Shown here: positions 34,117-46,189 of the stretch, one piece after another
Layout of the letters: the number at the start of each line of letters is the position of its first letter
Position numbering within the stretch: position 1 is the first letter of the stretch
NCBI RefSeq assembly: GCF_003265705.1
Contig: NW_020312867.1
Coordinates: 2,179,615 to 2,243,614 of the forward strand
Reading direction: 5' to 3'
DNA: 64,000 bases
DNA from: Callorhinus ursinus
Lineage: Eukaryota; Chordata; Mammalia; Carnivora; Otariidae
Position numbers and translations under genes: made by a program
The notes under the pieces: generated by a model
Seen by the model: the letters and a program-made list of their open reading frames with translations, nothing else
Database searches by the model: none
Told to the model about the DNA's origin: nothing

Positions 34117-34463
34117 CAAAAATTTTTTATAAGTAAAATTATATAATATGTAACCTTTAGAGATTGGCTTTTTTCACTTGGCTAAATTCCCTAGGGATTC
34201 ATCCAAGTTGCATGTATCCACAGTTAGTTTTTTTTTTATTGCTGAATAGTATTCCATGGTATGGAACAGTAACCCATTGAAGGATGTCTGGATTAGTTCC
34301 AGTTTGGGGCTGTTACTAATAAAGTTGTTATGTATAGATTTTTCTGTAAACATAAATTTCCATTTCTCTAGGGTAAATACCCAAGAGTGCAACTGTTGGG
34401 TATATGGTAATTGCACGGGTCTGGTGTTTTGTTTTGTTTTGTTTTGTTTAACTGCCAAACATG

Positions 34464-34590
34464 GGGTTGCCTGGCTGGCTCAGTCAGTAGAGCATGTGAC
34501 TCTTGATCTCAGGGTCATGAGTTCAAGCCCCATGGTGGGTGTAAAGATTACTTAAAAAAAAAAAAAATCTTAAAAAGAAAAAAACAAACC
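34464..34590 (+). mobile_element. Short, older tRNA-derived SINE, + orientation
   Basis: GGTTGCCTGGCTGGCTCAGT, then TCATGAGTTCAAGCCCCATG (B-box-like) and GTAAAGATTACTT with an A-rich tail. It lacks the CT-rich middle of the other copies. CTGCCAAACATG flanks both sides (34452 and 34591). Confidence 0.9.
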
Positions 34591-34867
34591 CTGCCAAACA
34601 TGTTTACCAGAGTGGCTGTACCATTATACATTCCCATCAGCAATGTATGAGTGATCCAGTTTCTCCACATCCTCACCAGCATTTGGTGTTGTCACTTTTT
34701 TTCTTTTTAGTTTAGGCTTTGAGATAGGTATATAGTGTTATTTTGTTGCGGCTTTAATTTGCATTTCCCTAATGGCTAATGATGTTGAACATCTTTCCAT
34801 GTACTTCTTTGCCGTTTGTATATCCCTTTCACTGAAATGTTAGCTCAGGCCTTTTGTCTAGTTTCTT

Positions 34868-35061
34868 ATTTTTTTAAGATTATTTAGTTATTTATTTGAG
34901 AGTGAGAAAGCAGAGTGAGCAGAACACGAGTTGGGGGGAGGGGCAGAAGGAAAGGGAGAAGCAGGCTCCCCGCTGAGCAGGGAGCTTGATCCCAGGGTCC
35001 TGGGATCGTGACCTGAGCAGAAGGAAGATGCTTAACCAACTGACCCACCCAGGTGCCCTAC
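34868..35061 (-). mobile_element. Can-SINE, - orientation
   Basis: Antisense SINE ending CCACCCAGGTGCCC. The duplication CCTTTTGTCTAGTTTCT occurs at 34851-34867 and again from 35062. Confidence 0.93.
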
Positions 35062-35645
35062 CTTTTGTCTAGTTTCTAAGTGAATTTTTTTAATTTTTGA
35101 GTTTTGAGAATTCTTTATATATTCTAGATACTAGTCTCCTAAGTATTTTCCCTCAGTCTATACTTTGTCTTTTTATCCCTTCACATAGTCTTTCATGGAG
35201 CAAAATTCATGATGAGGTCAAAATTGATGAGCTCAATTTTTCCTTTTATGAATTGTGGTTTTGCTGTCAAACCTAAGCACTCCACCTAGCTTCAGACCTT
35301 GCAGAATTCTTTTTCCTTTCCTTTTCTTTCTTTCTTTCTTCTTTTTTTGCTGAAAGTTTTATACTTTTACATTTTCTATTTAAGTTTGTGATCCATTTTG
35401 AGTTATGTGAGATTTTGGTTGGTGTTCTTTTTTCTTTTCTACCTTCCCTCCTTCCTTTGCCCATGGATGCCGAATGGTTCCTCACCATGTATTGAAAAGG
35501 TTATCTCTCCTTCACTGAATTGCTTTTACATCTGTATCAAAAATCAGTTAGGCATATTTGTGGAGTTCAAAAGAGTGACACGAGCCCCCTCTCCGGTAAG
35601 GTTGGACAGTGAAAATTAATTCTTTATCAAAATGATGTCATTACT

Positions 35646-35840
35646 GGGGCTCCTGGGTGGCTCAGTCGTTAAGCGTCTGCCTTCAGCTCAGGTCACAATC
35701 CCAGGGTCCTGGGATCGAGCCCCGCATCGGGCTCCCTGCTCCACGGGAAGCCTGCTTCTCCCTCTCCCACTCCCCCTGCTTGTGTTCCCTCTCTCGCTGT
35801 GTCTCTCTCTGTCAAATAAATAAATAAAATCTTTTTTAAA
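35646..35840 (+). mobile_element. Can-SINE, + orientation
   Basis: Head GGGGCTCCTGGGTGGCTCAG and tail CAAATAAATAAATAAAATC. AAAATGATGTCATT is duplicated on both sides. Confidence 0.95.
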
Positions 35841-35849
35841 AAATGATGT

Positions 35850-37739
35850 CATTCCTTTTGTACAACAAACTTTTGTTTCTGGAAGCCATCTGAAACAATC
35901 TCCAGAATCTATTCTTCCACTGAGTGTGTCAAGTTATTTATCAATATCTGCAAGGTGATGGGGAAAGGGTTCTTATCCACTCACAGTTGCCTTCCAGCTT
36001 GGGAAAATACTCACAGTGATCTTTTAATTCAATTTTTAAGTGTCTTTTCATCGTGCGCAAAAACACTTTCAGTGAGTTCTTCAACTGAGTTTATGACCAG
36101 GCTATTGAGACCACAAAAAAGATTCTCAGCTTTTGTCTTAGGGTTGACAGACTGTGCGGGAATGGCCATCTCCCTCCTAGGGAACAAGGGCTTATGTGGG
36201 ATCCCAGAGGTCATGGGGTAGCTACTGCTTCCCAAGTGCTTGTTGCCTATGTCACACACTGTGCCAGTTGCTGCAACTGCGCGAACACACGGGTGTCACG
36301 ACCATGCTGGAAGGGAAGTTACTATGATTATACCCACACACCGGGGAACCTGAGGCTCCAAGAGATAGAGTGATTTGCCCACGTTCACATAGAATGCCTT
36401 GAGGGACCCTAGAGATGTCCTCGGAGCAGCTGAGGTCTGCTAGGTTGGTGCACCGAGGGCCGACTCCTGGTCAGGGGCTATGGAGGCTCCGGCTTCCCAC
36501 TCTGAGCCGTGGCTGAAGGCTGGGCCACCCAGCACTCCGGGCCTTGGAACCACTCTGACCTCCTGGGCCTGGCCTCAGGATCCATGCCCCTGCTAGTCTG
36601 TAGCCCCCATGGAGGGGCTGTGGGGCAGGGCAGCTCCTGCTAGGTGTGTGGGGGAAGACTCGAATGATCAGACAGGGAGGACATCACAGCCCCTGTCCTT
36701 GTCTCCCTTCATTGTGCAGACCTTCCCTGCACCACCTAGAATGCCCTTTTCCCCACTTCTGAGAACCACAGGTGGAGTAAAAGTGGGGTGTGGGGGCCCA
36801 TGGGGTGCCATTAACCATTTGCCTGCCTGAAAAATCAGCGTCTTCCGGACTGCAGCCCTGATAATCCTTGAGAGCCCCTCTACCCTCCTCCTCACGCCCC
36901 CCCCCCAGTCTCCAGCCTCATTAATAGGAGGTGACAGATGGAAAGAGGAGGTCAAGGTGATCGTGGAATTAGAGTAGGGCTCAGGGAAGATAGGGGAGGT
37001 GGCATTCCAACAGGGACCTTTCTGTTAGGTGTGATGTGTCCCTCAGACTTGGCGGATGATGCAACCACCCACACAGCCCTTTTAACTATTTGTCTTCGGG
37101 ACTGAAGATTCATTTCTGGGATGCCACTGACTGCCGGGCAGTTTGCGGACTACACGGGAGTACTCAGCCGAGGATAGACTGACATCCAGCCCTTGCCTCC
37201 CTCACTGTGGAGCCGAATCCACCCAGCGGAAGGGGTGACTTCTGATTCACGCAAAGACGAGATATGGGCTGGAGGTTAGTCTGTTAATTAAAGAAAAGGT
37301 CTTAAAATGTCACATGCAGAGCTTAAGTGTTTCTATTTTAACTTAAAACATATAAATGTATATTCACTCTCCAATCTTTTGATATAGGTCCAAGGCCTTT
37401 CCTTTGAGGAGTCCACTGACGGGAATTCCAGTTCATTATCTATATCAGTAATTTCCAATTTTGGTGTCTTGAACGTGGAACGGCCACTTAAGACTCTTGT
37501 GAAGTGACCTGCAGGCAGAATTCTTGTGGATTTCTCTCTCACAGCTATCCTGCTCATATGTAATTATAAAGCAGTATTTTTACAGTTTGCCATTATTGGG
37601 GCTTCGCAGACTCCTACCTTGATCCCAAAGTTTCTGCAAAGGTGATTTTATCTGTGGACAGCTGCAAGTTATTGTTGCTGAAGGGGGTACACACAGAGGA
37701 CCTCCCATGCTACCACCTTACTGCTGTCCTTCCTCCACC
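35850..37739. other. Intergenic, with one antisense MIR
   Basis: The antisense MIR lies at about 36300-36400 (ACACCGGGGAACCTGAGGCT). Otherwise this is unique sequence, with a C run at 36897-36906. The AT-rich part at 37270-37700 may be an unidentified old repeat. No gene is seen. Confidence 0.4.
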
Positions 37740-38225
37740 AACTTTTTAAGCCAGCATTTATCAAGCATTTACTATGTGCCGGCTTGATACTAAATATTTT
37801 TCATGCATCTTCTGCCACACTAAGAGGTCAGATTTATCAGGCCCATTTTACAGATGAGGACACTGAGGCCTAGGGAGAAGAAACACTTTGCCTTGCTTTC
37901 TGATCACACAACTTCCTTTCTTAAAAAAAGAGTTTATTTCAGAGAGAGAGCATGTGCAAGAGAGCGAGAGCATGGGGGAGGGGAGGGGTCAAGGGAGAGG
38001 GAGAAGCAGACTCCCCATCATGGATTCTTACCTTGTTCATTGAGAAATAATGCATTAACTGTCATTGTTTGTGTTGATGTTTCATTGTCACAGAGGCAGG
38101 TTGTGAACCCAGGTCTGTCTGATTCCAGAGCCTATGTCCCTGGCTACTTTTCTATGCTCCATGCTGCTTACTAGCTGTTTCCTTAAGCAAATTGTTTCAA
38201 CTCTATACAACTCAGCTTTACTACG
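37740..38225. repeat. MIR (-) interrupted by a partial Can-SINE, then MIR (+)
   Basis: Antisense MIR: CATTTACTATGTGCCGGCTT, CATTTTACAGATGAGGACAC and, beyond the insertion, GGTTGTGAACCCAGGTCTGT. A truncated antisense Can-SINE lacking its head lies at about 37921-38018. A sense MIR starts near 38160 (CTTACTAGCTGTTTCCTTAA). Confidence 0.75.
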
Positions 38226-38569
38226 GGAAGGATCTAAGCGACATGTGTGATGCATGACCAAGATTCTAAAGGAAAAGTCTGTGGAGTTCCCCCTCAGCTG
38301 AGTCCTAGGACAACCACCATTTGCTGCCAGGACCTCAGCACCATTCTGCTCAATCAAGTTCAAGTTGCACCAACCTTTTGTCTGGTCCTCAGCTAGAGGC
38401 TTGATACACAAATGAGTGAGACCTAGCCCCTGCCAGACTGAGGCTGTTCCACACCACTGGGTCCCAGAGAAAAACAACATGTAGCATGAATGAGAAATAA
38501 ACTTTTGTGCTCATCAGCCACTGAGGTTTTGGATCGGTTTGTCCCTGCAGTATATCCTGCCTATGACCC

Positions 38570-39110
38570 CCTGTCCTAGGTTCTGGAAGTACAACAGGGC
38601 AGACTTAGTCCCTGCTGTCATGGAGCTCAAGGTCTACTTGGGAAGACAGATGCTGACCAAATGAATAATTCTTTAATTACAATTACATTAAGGGCTACAA
38701 AGGATAAGCACTGGGTACTGGGACAGCATCTATCACAGATACTCGACTTCATCTGGAAAATCAGGGAGAGCTCCTGAAGAAGCAACAGTAAAACTAAGAC
38801 CTTAAGAAGGAGTCTGGGGGCGCCTGGGTGGCTCAGATGATTAAGCATCTGCCTTCGGCTCAGGTCATGATTCCGGGGTCCTGGGATCGAGCCCCTCATC
38901 GGGCTCCCTGCTCAGCGGGGAGTCTGCTTCTCCCTTTCCCTCTGCTGTTCCCCCTGCTTGTGCTCTCTCTCTGTCAAAAATAAATAAAATCTTTAAAAAA
39001 AAAAAAAAAAAGAAGAAGGAGTCTGAATGGGCCTGGTGAAGAAAGGCAAGCAAGATGGTCTAGCAGAGGGAACAGCATGTGCAAAGACCCTGGGGAAGGG
39101 AGTCTCCTGG
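38570..39110 (-). mobile_element. L2 fragment (-) with a Can-SINE (+) inside
   Basis: Antisense L2: GGAGCTCAAGGTCTACTTGG, CAGAGGGAACAGCATGTGCA and AAAGACCCTGGGGAAGG. The sense Can-SINE at about 38819-39011 has head GGGGCGCCTGGGTGGCTCAG and is flanked by AGAAGGAGTCTG. Confidence 0.8.
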
Positions 39111-39659
39111 TTTTCTGCACTTTCCAAGCTTGCTTCTTCAAGTGCCTCTCAATTCTCTGAGCCCCAAATTCCTACTGGTACATTTCCTTTTTACTTAAAT
39201 TAGCCTAAATTCTATTGCTTTCCATCAAAGGAATATACACTTTGTACTTTAGGCAGGAGTTTTGGGTTACAGTCTGCATCAACCCAAGTCTCTTAAATAA
39301 ACTCCCACCTCAATGGACTCATTGGCCAGAAAGAAGTTCCTGTGCTAAAGTATATGTGGGCCCATCTGGTTTCTCCAGGGAAAAGTCAAGAGTATCCTTT
39401 TGTGCAACTAAGGATTGCACAGAAATCTTACTTCCTTTTGTTTTGTTTTGTTTTGTTTTGTTGTTGTTGATTCTTCAGAACAAGGCACTGGCGCTAATCT
39501 ACACGGTGCCAGGGTTCTAGAGTCCAGCTGAGTCTCTCAGCAACACTCTGGTACCCATTATTCCTCCCATTCCCGAGTCAGGGGTAATCTCCTGGCTTAC
39601 CCTGAGCCAAAAAGAAGGAAAAAAGAATCTCTACCCTCTGGGGATAGATTTGAACTCAA
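39111..39659. other. Intergenic with a (GTTTT)n tract
   Basis: The simple repeat TTTTGTTTTGTTTTGTTTTG lies at about 39438-39464. The rest is unique. Confidence 0.5.
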
Positions 39660-40510
39660 GATAGTCTCCCCAAGTCTTCTCTTCCCTCAGTCTTACCCAT
39701 TTCAGTAAATCCATCTGTGTTTAAAGCCAAAATCCCAGAAATCATCCTCAATTCTTTTTCTAACCCCTTCACATTTAAGTAATCATCAAGCACTCACAGC
39801 CCTGTCTCCAAAATACATCACAAATTAGACCTCCTCCCTATATCACCACTGTCCCCACCCTGGGCCAAGACACTACCACCCAGACACTTACCTTGCTCCC
39901 CCCCCCAACTGTCTCCCCACCTCCCCTTTTGCTCTCCAGTCTATTTACTTTAGCAGCTAAAGTGAGTGATCTTTTAAAGATGCAAATCTTCTGCTTGAAG
40001 GCCCCAGGGGCTCTCCATTGTTTTAGGATAATTTGAACTCCTCTCCTTGGCCTTTAAGACCCTGTGTGATATGACCATGACCCAGGTCACTCTGCTCTCA
40101 CCCTCAGAGATCCAGCCACACTGACCTGCTTCTGGTCTGTGGAACAGCCCTGACCTCTCACCTCTGGGCTGTCTCAAAGTCTATTCCCTTTGCCTCTAAT
40201 ATTGTCACCTATATTCATGATCCAGAAAACTCCGACTTCATCCTCAGGGTTCAAGTTAAATGTTCTCACCTTCAGGAAGACCTCCTCGGCCACCCCCAGA
40301 CTAACGTAGCCCCTTGTTTATGATTCTCCTCCATCCTACAGTGACATGCTTATAATCTGTGTTCTATGTCTGGCTCCTTTGTCATTGGACTGTGAGCTCA
40401 TCGAAATCAGGGACTCTCTTGCTCACCACTGTATCCCTAGAGCCTAGAGTGAAGCCTGACTCATACTAGGTACTCAATAAGTGTTTGCTATAGGGAGGAA
40501 TGAATGAATG
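39660..40510 (+). mobile_element. L2 LINE, longest well-kept copy (~850 bp)
   Basis: L2 words in canonical order: CAGTAAATCCATCTGTG, CAAAATACATCACAAATTAG, CACCCTGGGCCAAGACACTA, GGGGCTCTCCATTGTTTTAG, AAGACCCTGTGTGATATGAC, CTGTGAGCTCATCGAAATCA and GGTACTCAATAAGTGTTTGC. The ORF is broken. Confidence 0.88.
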
Positions 40511-40794
40511 AATGGCAGGTGGGATTCTGTAATTTAGGCTTCATAGCTAGTCCATGGCAGGATCCCATAATCTTCGGGGATAAACTTGGTCTCTTGAGAA
40601 GGAAAAGCTCTTTAGGTTCTGAATTCTCCAAGGGATACTAGGGAGACATTTTATAGCTTATCCAAGCACCAGCGCCTAAGCCTCATTTATTCCCCCTAAA
40701 ATAGTTATGGATTATAGTTATATTCTATAGAGGCAGGAATATGAATTTTTCATATTTTCCCAGTATTCATCCACGGGCCTGGCACAGAGGGTTT

Positions 40795-41540
40795 AAAAAT
40801 GCAGCCTTCAGGTCCCTGTGGCCTGGAATCAAATCTAGCTCTGTCACCCATAACTGTGTGGCCTTAGGCAATTGATTTCATCTTCTTGAATCTTCTTTTC
40901 CTCGTCTTTAAAATAAAGATAATACAATCTGTTCTTTATAGAATTACACTGAAGATTAACTAAGTTCATGTAACACTCAGTTTCTGGCACATAGGAAGAG
41001 CTTAATACACCGTTATTGTTCCTATCATTAATGGGTTGAAAGCAAGAACATTGGGCATTTCCCCCAAATTACCACTAGATGTCGCCACAGACCGGGCTAA
41101 AATAACAGCACTAGTTTCCCAAGTGTAGAAGCCCTAAGTCTGGAACAAAAAGACCTTAGAAACTGGGACAAAAACAGCAGGGACCGCTTAAGGTCATGAA
41201 AGCAGGTCCAGGATTTGAATCCACTGGTCCTGCCCCCTTAAGGATGTCAAACTTCCCACCAAGGTTCCCACAGTTCATCCTGATCCTGGAACGGCCGGTA
41301 TTAACCACTTGAACTAATAGGTAACCATGAGTGTTAATTATTTGACAGGCAGCCTTGTAAGCATTTTACAACATGAACTCACTGAATTGGCAGAAACAAC
41401 CATAAGGGGTAGATTCTAATGTTTTCCTCATTTTATGGGTGGGAAAAGTGAGGCACAAGGAGGGTAAGTAAGTTGCTCAAGGACACACAGCTAGAAAATG
41501 CAGTGGGATTAAAACCCTGGCAGTCTGGCCACAGTCTGTG
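40795..41540. repeat. MIR (+) at ~40795-41030 and MIR (-) at ~41310-41540
   Basis: Sense: CCATAACTGTGTGGCCTTAG and GTTTCTGGCACATAGGAAG. Antisense: CATTTTATGGGTGGGAAAAG, GTTGCTCAAGGACACACAGC and CCTGGCAGTCTGGCC. A CTCF-like site lies between them at 41072-41086. Confidence 0.8.
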
Positions 41541-41647
41541 CCATTCCAGAGCTTACTTCTTTGGTCACCTTGGTGATAATGTGTCTTATTACATTTTCAA
41601 TCTTTTGATACCACATAGCTTCTTTGATGATTTAACAAATCGTTGTT

Positions 41648-41849
41648 GGGGGCGCCTGGGTGGCTCAGTCGTTAAGCGTCTGCCTTCAGCTCAGGTCATG
41701 ATCCCAGGGTCCTGGGATGGAGCCCAGCATTGGGCTCCCTGCTCCGCAGGAAGCCTGCTTCTACCTCTCCCACTCCCCCCTGCTTGTGTTCCCTCTCTCG
41801 CTGTCTCTCCCTGTCAAATAAATAAACAAAGTCTTTAAAAAAAAAAAAA
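41648..41849 (+). mobile_element. Can-SINE, + orientation
   Basis: Head GGGGGCGCCTGGGTGGCTCA, tail CAAATAAATAAACAAAGTC plus poly-A. It is flanked by AATCGTTGTTG and AATCACTGTTG. Confidence 0.93.
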
Positions 41850-42129
41850 TCACTGTTGTTCCATTGCAGGTTACATTTCCGGAATCTAAGTCTCGATAAA
41901 GAAATAATTGTTGATTTTCGGAAAAAGTAATTGTTAAATGGAGTGATGACATGGGAAAGTAGGTCCTGTGGTTTCACAAAACATTGCTCTATAAAACATA
42001 ACCTTTTGCTGATTCTTTATCATTTAACCCCAAGTTTGCTATCCGGTGCCAACGGAATTCCACGGACCTGGTTCCCAGCTCAATCGGAGGCTCGGAGGAC
42101 AAATGAGAAAGGAAGGAGCTTGGCTGGGT

Positions 42130-43020
42130 CTTTCATTCATTTGCTCACTTCTTCACCCACTCGTTCATTCCAGAGAGCCTGCCTCCTCCTCCCTGTCCGG
42201 CCCTGTACTAGGCTCTGAAGCTAAGAAATGATTCCCCCTCCATTAGCCCTGCCCTCAAGGAGCTCACAGTCTAGTGAGAGTTAAAAGACAGGAAGTATGC
42301 ACATACTGGCTCTGCTTTACTGACCATCTCCCAAGACTTTCTATGGATGGCATTTGTCTACTTCCTCCTCTGTCCTCCATTCCTAGCATAGTGCCCAGCA
42401 CACGTTAGGTACTCGATAAATGTTTGCCAAATGAATGTAGTCTTTATGGGGGAGGCAGCATTTGATCTCGGGCACTTGACAGGTGAAAACAGAGGAGAGG
42501 GGACACCCTCTCAAAGAGGAAGAATGACAGGGTCGTTTTATTTTAAGATTTTACCTATTTATTTGACAGAGACACAGCGAGAGAGGGAACACAAGCAGAG
42601 GGCAATGGGAGAGGGCGAAGCAGGCTTCCTGCCTATCAGGGAGCCCGACGCAGGGCTCGTTCCCAGGACCCTGGGATCATGACCTGAGCCGAAGGCAGAC
42701 GCCTAGCGACTGAGCCACCAGGCGCCCTGACAGGGTCATTTTAGAAGATCATCCTGGCTTCTGTGTGGAGGATGACGGCTTTGAGTGAGATGTGGGGCAG
42801 GGAGACTAGTGAGAGGCTGGTTCAGGGTCCAGGGGCGAGTGAATGGTGGTCTGGACCAAGGCTTTGAAGGTAGAGACAGAAAAGGCCTGATGGGAGGATT
42901 CAGAAAGGATGGACAAGGCTTGGGGAGTGTGAAGCAGGAGAGAGCAGGAGTCATGGGTGAGTTCGGGTGTCTAGTGGAGCAGGGCAAGTTGGAGAGGTGT
43001 TGGCAGGAAGTTGAGGTCTG
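42130..43020 (-). mobile_element. L2 fragments (-) interrupted by a Can-SINE (-)
   Basis: Antisense L2 words GCCCTCAAGGAGCTCACAGT near 42250 and ATCATCCTGGCTTCTGTGTG near 42749. The Can-SINE at about 42542-42727 ends CTGAGCCACCAGGCGCCC and is flanked by GACAGGGTC(G/A)TTTTA. Confidence 0.8.
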
Positions 43021-43369
43021 TTGAGCAAAATTTTAGGGCAGAGGGACCTTCCAGGTCCCTCAAGTCAGAGCCCAGTTTTGGTGTCATTTCTACCACCTGG
43101 AACTGAGTTTGGAGGGTAGAGCTGTCCTGTGGGTACAGAGGAAGCAAGCCGGCTGAGCAGGAGCCAGCCCCATGTGAGTGAGAAGCCCTGCCTCACCTTC
43201 TCCAGTTTTCTGGGGCCCCAAGGGGAAGAGGGTTGGCTGCAGAGGCCTTGTCATTGCCCAGACGTGGCATGAAGGTTAGTGAAAGGCAGAATCTCTCTAA
43301 AAAGTACCTTCTGATTCTTGCTCAGCAGCACAAATCACATAACCTGGATTGTCAGGACACCTTCCTCCA

Positions 43370-44180
43370 TTATATTTTATTTTTCTTGGGGTATAACATA
43401 CATAAGGTAAAGTCCCCTAATCTAAAGGTATAGCTTGATGAATTTGTGCCAGTGTAATCACCAAGCAAATTAAGATATAGACCTTCTCCAGCACCCCAAA
43501 AAAGTCACTCTTGTTCCTTTCCTGTCTCTAGTGCCCTCCCACCAACCCAGGTGACTACTATTCTGATTTCTATCACCACAGATCAGTGTTGCCTGCCGTT
43601 GAACTTTATATATGAATGGAATCATATAATATACTAATTTTTTTCTGGATTCTTTTAGTCCACATACTGTACGTGACATTAATCCATATATCACATATGT
43701 CAGTATATTGTACTTTTAGATCTATAACATAGTATTCTGTCGGATGAATGTGCCATAATTTATCAGTTCTCTGGGTTTTTTAAAATTTATTTACTTGAGA
43801 GAGCACAAAAGGAGAGAGAGAAGCAGACCCCCACTGAGCAGGGAGCCTGATGCGGGGCTCGATCCCAGGACCCTGGATCATGACCTGAGCCGAAGGCAGA
43901 CACTTAACTGACCGAGCCACTCAGGGACCCCTATCAGTTCTTGTTAATGGACATTGAGCTATTTCCAGTTTTAGCTATACATAAATCTGCTATGAAAATT
44001 CTTGCATGAGTATTTTTGTAGACATAGGCACTCATTTCTCTTGGGATGAATACCTAAGAGTGGAAATTCTAGGTTATAGCTTAGGTGTTTGTTCAGATTT
44101 AGAAGAAACTGCAGGTTTTCAGAAATGGTTGTACCAATTCCCTCTCTCACCAGCTATATGCAAGAATTTCAGTTGCTTCA
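43370..44180 (-). mobile_element. Old L1 (-) with a truncated Can-SINE (-) inside
   Basis: Antisense L1: TATGAATGGAATCATATAAT, GAATGTGCCATAATTTATCA and GGACATTGAGCTATTTCCAG. The Can-SINE at about 43779-43932 is flanked by TATCAGTTCT. It is the last Can-SINE before the BLCAP/NNAT interval. Confidence 0.8.
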
Positions 44181-44189
44181 TGTCTTTGC

Positions 44190-44520
44190 CTCCACTATGA
44201 GACTCCTCTTTTTCTTCCAGTTAGATATTGGGTGTGTCTGGCATGGATGCATTGAGCCCTCAGCCCACAAGCAGCAAGATGGAGAGAGGCCACATCCAGC
44301 TTGTTTCTTAGCTGGGGGAGGAATGGACATCTTGACATGACTGTGACTCTAGGAACTGGGGTGGCCATCTTATGACCATGAGCATGACACCATCATAAGG
44401 ACAGCAGAGCAGAGATGAAATAAACCTGGGAGATAGAATGTCCTTGATGACACTGCCAAGCCACTCGATTAATCTGCCATTGGGAGGCAGCTTACTTATT
44501 TTTTAAGCTATTTGGGTTTT
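44190..44520. repeat. Probable ancient repeat, family not identified
   Basis: AAGATGGAGAGAGGCCACAT through GAAATAAACCTGGGAG and CCTTGATGACACTGCCAAGC has the feel of an old mammalian interspersed repeat end, but I cannot name the family. Confidence 0.35.
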
Positions 44521-44689
44521 TTTTTGTGGGTTTTGTGGACTTACAACATAAAGGATACAGTCCATAAGCCCCCCTTGTAACCAAACCCAATGGTGCCATT
44601 TCTGTCCTCTGGAGCAGTCAGCCCCACTAAGCACTTTCTCCTTCTTGAAACCTCTCTGGGATCCCATGCTCACCTGGTCTTCCTCCTAT

Positions 44690-45720
44690 CCCTCTGTTTA
44701 CTGCTTCTCAGCCTCCTTTCTTGGCTCCTCCTCCTCCTCCTCCTCTGTCTACGTTTCTTTTAAATCTACCTTCCCTCCCTTGGGATCTCATCCAGCACCA
44801 TGATTTCATCCATCACTGTGTGCCGATGCTACCCAGATATGAATCTCCGGCCCAGACCTCTCTTCTGAGCTTGTCTCATATAAAAATGCCTATTGACCCT
44901 CTCCACCTAGACTTTGCCCAGGCATTTCAAACTTGCCTTCTCAAAGCCAAACTCTGTATCTTCCCCCTCAATTTGATCCTTCTTCAAGCTTTACCACTAC
45001 TAAAGTGGTAAAAGAAGGGCTCCTGACTCCTTCATACTCGAGACGAAAACCTAGATGTTCTTGCCATTGCCTTAGCACACATCCACATCCACTCTTTCAT
45101 CCGTTTTTTCTCCACCTCCCCAAACCACCACCCCGAGTCATCATCACTTTGTAGCTAGAAAGCTGCAATAACCTTCGAACTGGTCCCCCCACACCTGTTC
45201 CCAAGTGTCCTCCAAGCCATGCAACCAGGGTAGCCTTTCAGAAATCCAAATTTGTTATCACTCCTTTGATGAAAATGGCTTATTACTCTCCAAGATAAAA
45301 TCCAAATTCATTTGGTAGCGCTACCTGCACTACTCCTTGCTCACCCCCACCCTGGCTCCTTCCCACCTCATCTGGGACAAGTGGTTCTTTCTGCCTATAA
45401 CATTTCCCCACTCACTCTTGCCCTGCACAACTCCTAATTGTCCTTAGTTTCTCAATCTGAATGTCAGCTTCTCAAGGAGTATCCACACTCACCCCTTACC
45501 CCATTCATTTTTCATAGCCCTCCTTACGTTCTCCCACTACACTTCCCATGCTGCATAATTATATATTGATTTGATTAATATTAACCGTCATTATTTGCTG
45601 ACTCTCGTTCCTCCGCCCCTTCACTTTCCCCCACTAGACTGGCAGAGGCTTGCCACCCTCTCCACCCTCCTGCCTTTAGCGCTGCACTTACAGATAGTAA
45701 GCGTTCAAGGAAGGCGCTTA
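44690..45720 (+). mobile_element. L2 LINE, long diverged copy, + orientation
   Basis: Ordered L2 words: AGATATGAATCTCCGGCCCA, GCCAAACTCTGTATCTTCCC, CTGCAATAACCTTCGAACTG and AACTCCTAATTGTCCTTAG, with a (CTC)n stretch near 44728. Confidence 0.75.
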
Positions 45721-45990
45721 ATGAGCTAATAAAGGAATCCCGACTCATTCAATCCCCATAACAACTCTATGAGGTAAGCATTTCATCAGACCTAAGGAAG
45801 CTGAGAGTCGGGGTGGGCGAGTTGCCCAAGGTACAGGGAAAGGGGAGGAGTCAGGTCCTAAGTCCTGAACCCGATTTTTCCGTTCCTGAACTTTGGCCCC
45901 TTTGTGAAAGGGCCAGGGAGAGGGTGGACTTTGAGCCACGAGGTTTGCCACGGATGACACAGGTGATCCACGCAGGGAACCGGAATCAAG
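45721..45990 (-). repeat. MIR fragment, - orientation
   Basis: ATAACAACTCTATGAGGTAA and GAGTTGCCCAAGGTACAGGG mark an antisense MIR shortly upstream of the BLCAP CpG island. Confidence 0.7.
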
Positions 45991-46189
45991 AGCTCATCTA
46001 TGAAGACTAAGGTACGCCCCCTCGGCGCTCAATGAGTAAGGATCACAATCTGCTGCATATGCATGAGGGGACCATGAGACCGTGACTCGGGACTACCCGA
46101 GATGCGCCTGATTAAAAATTCTTCGGGCTTGAAGACTTGAGAGCCCCCTCATTTCCTCACAGATACAGAGAAAGTTTTCAAAGGCTCAT

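Larger units (their letters stand above)
33240..35640 (-). mobile_element. Old L1, - orientation, carrying four Can-SINEs
   Basis: The antisense L1 body is visible between the SINEs: CATAGATTCACATGCAGTTG, TATTCCATGGTATGGAACAG, TACATTCCCATCAGCAATGT, TTTGCATTTCCCTAATGGCT and GAGTTTTGAGAATTCTTTAT. SINEs sit at about 33602, 33926, 34464 and 34868. A (TG)n tract followed by GGGGGCGGGGGGG lies at 33438-33482. Confidence 0.75.

Noticed and set aside
1..46000. Exons of CTNNBL1, the next gene upstream in human
   Set aside because: No recognisable CTNNBL1 coding segment is seen. In human the distance from BLCAP is well over 100 kb, beyond this window.
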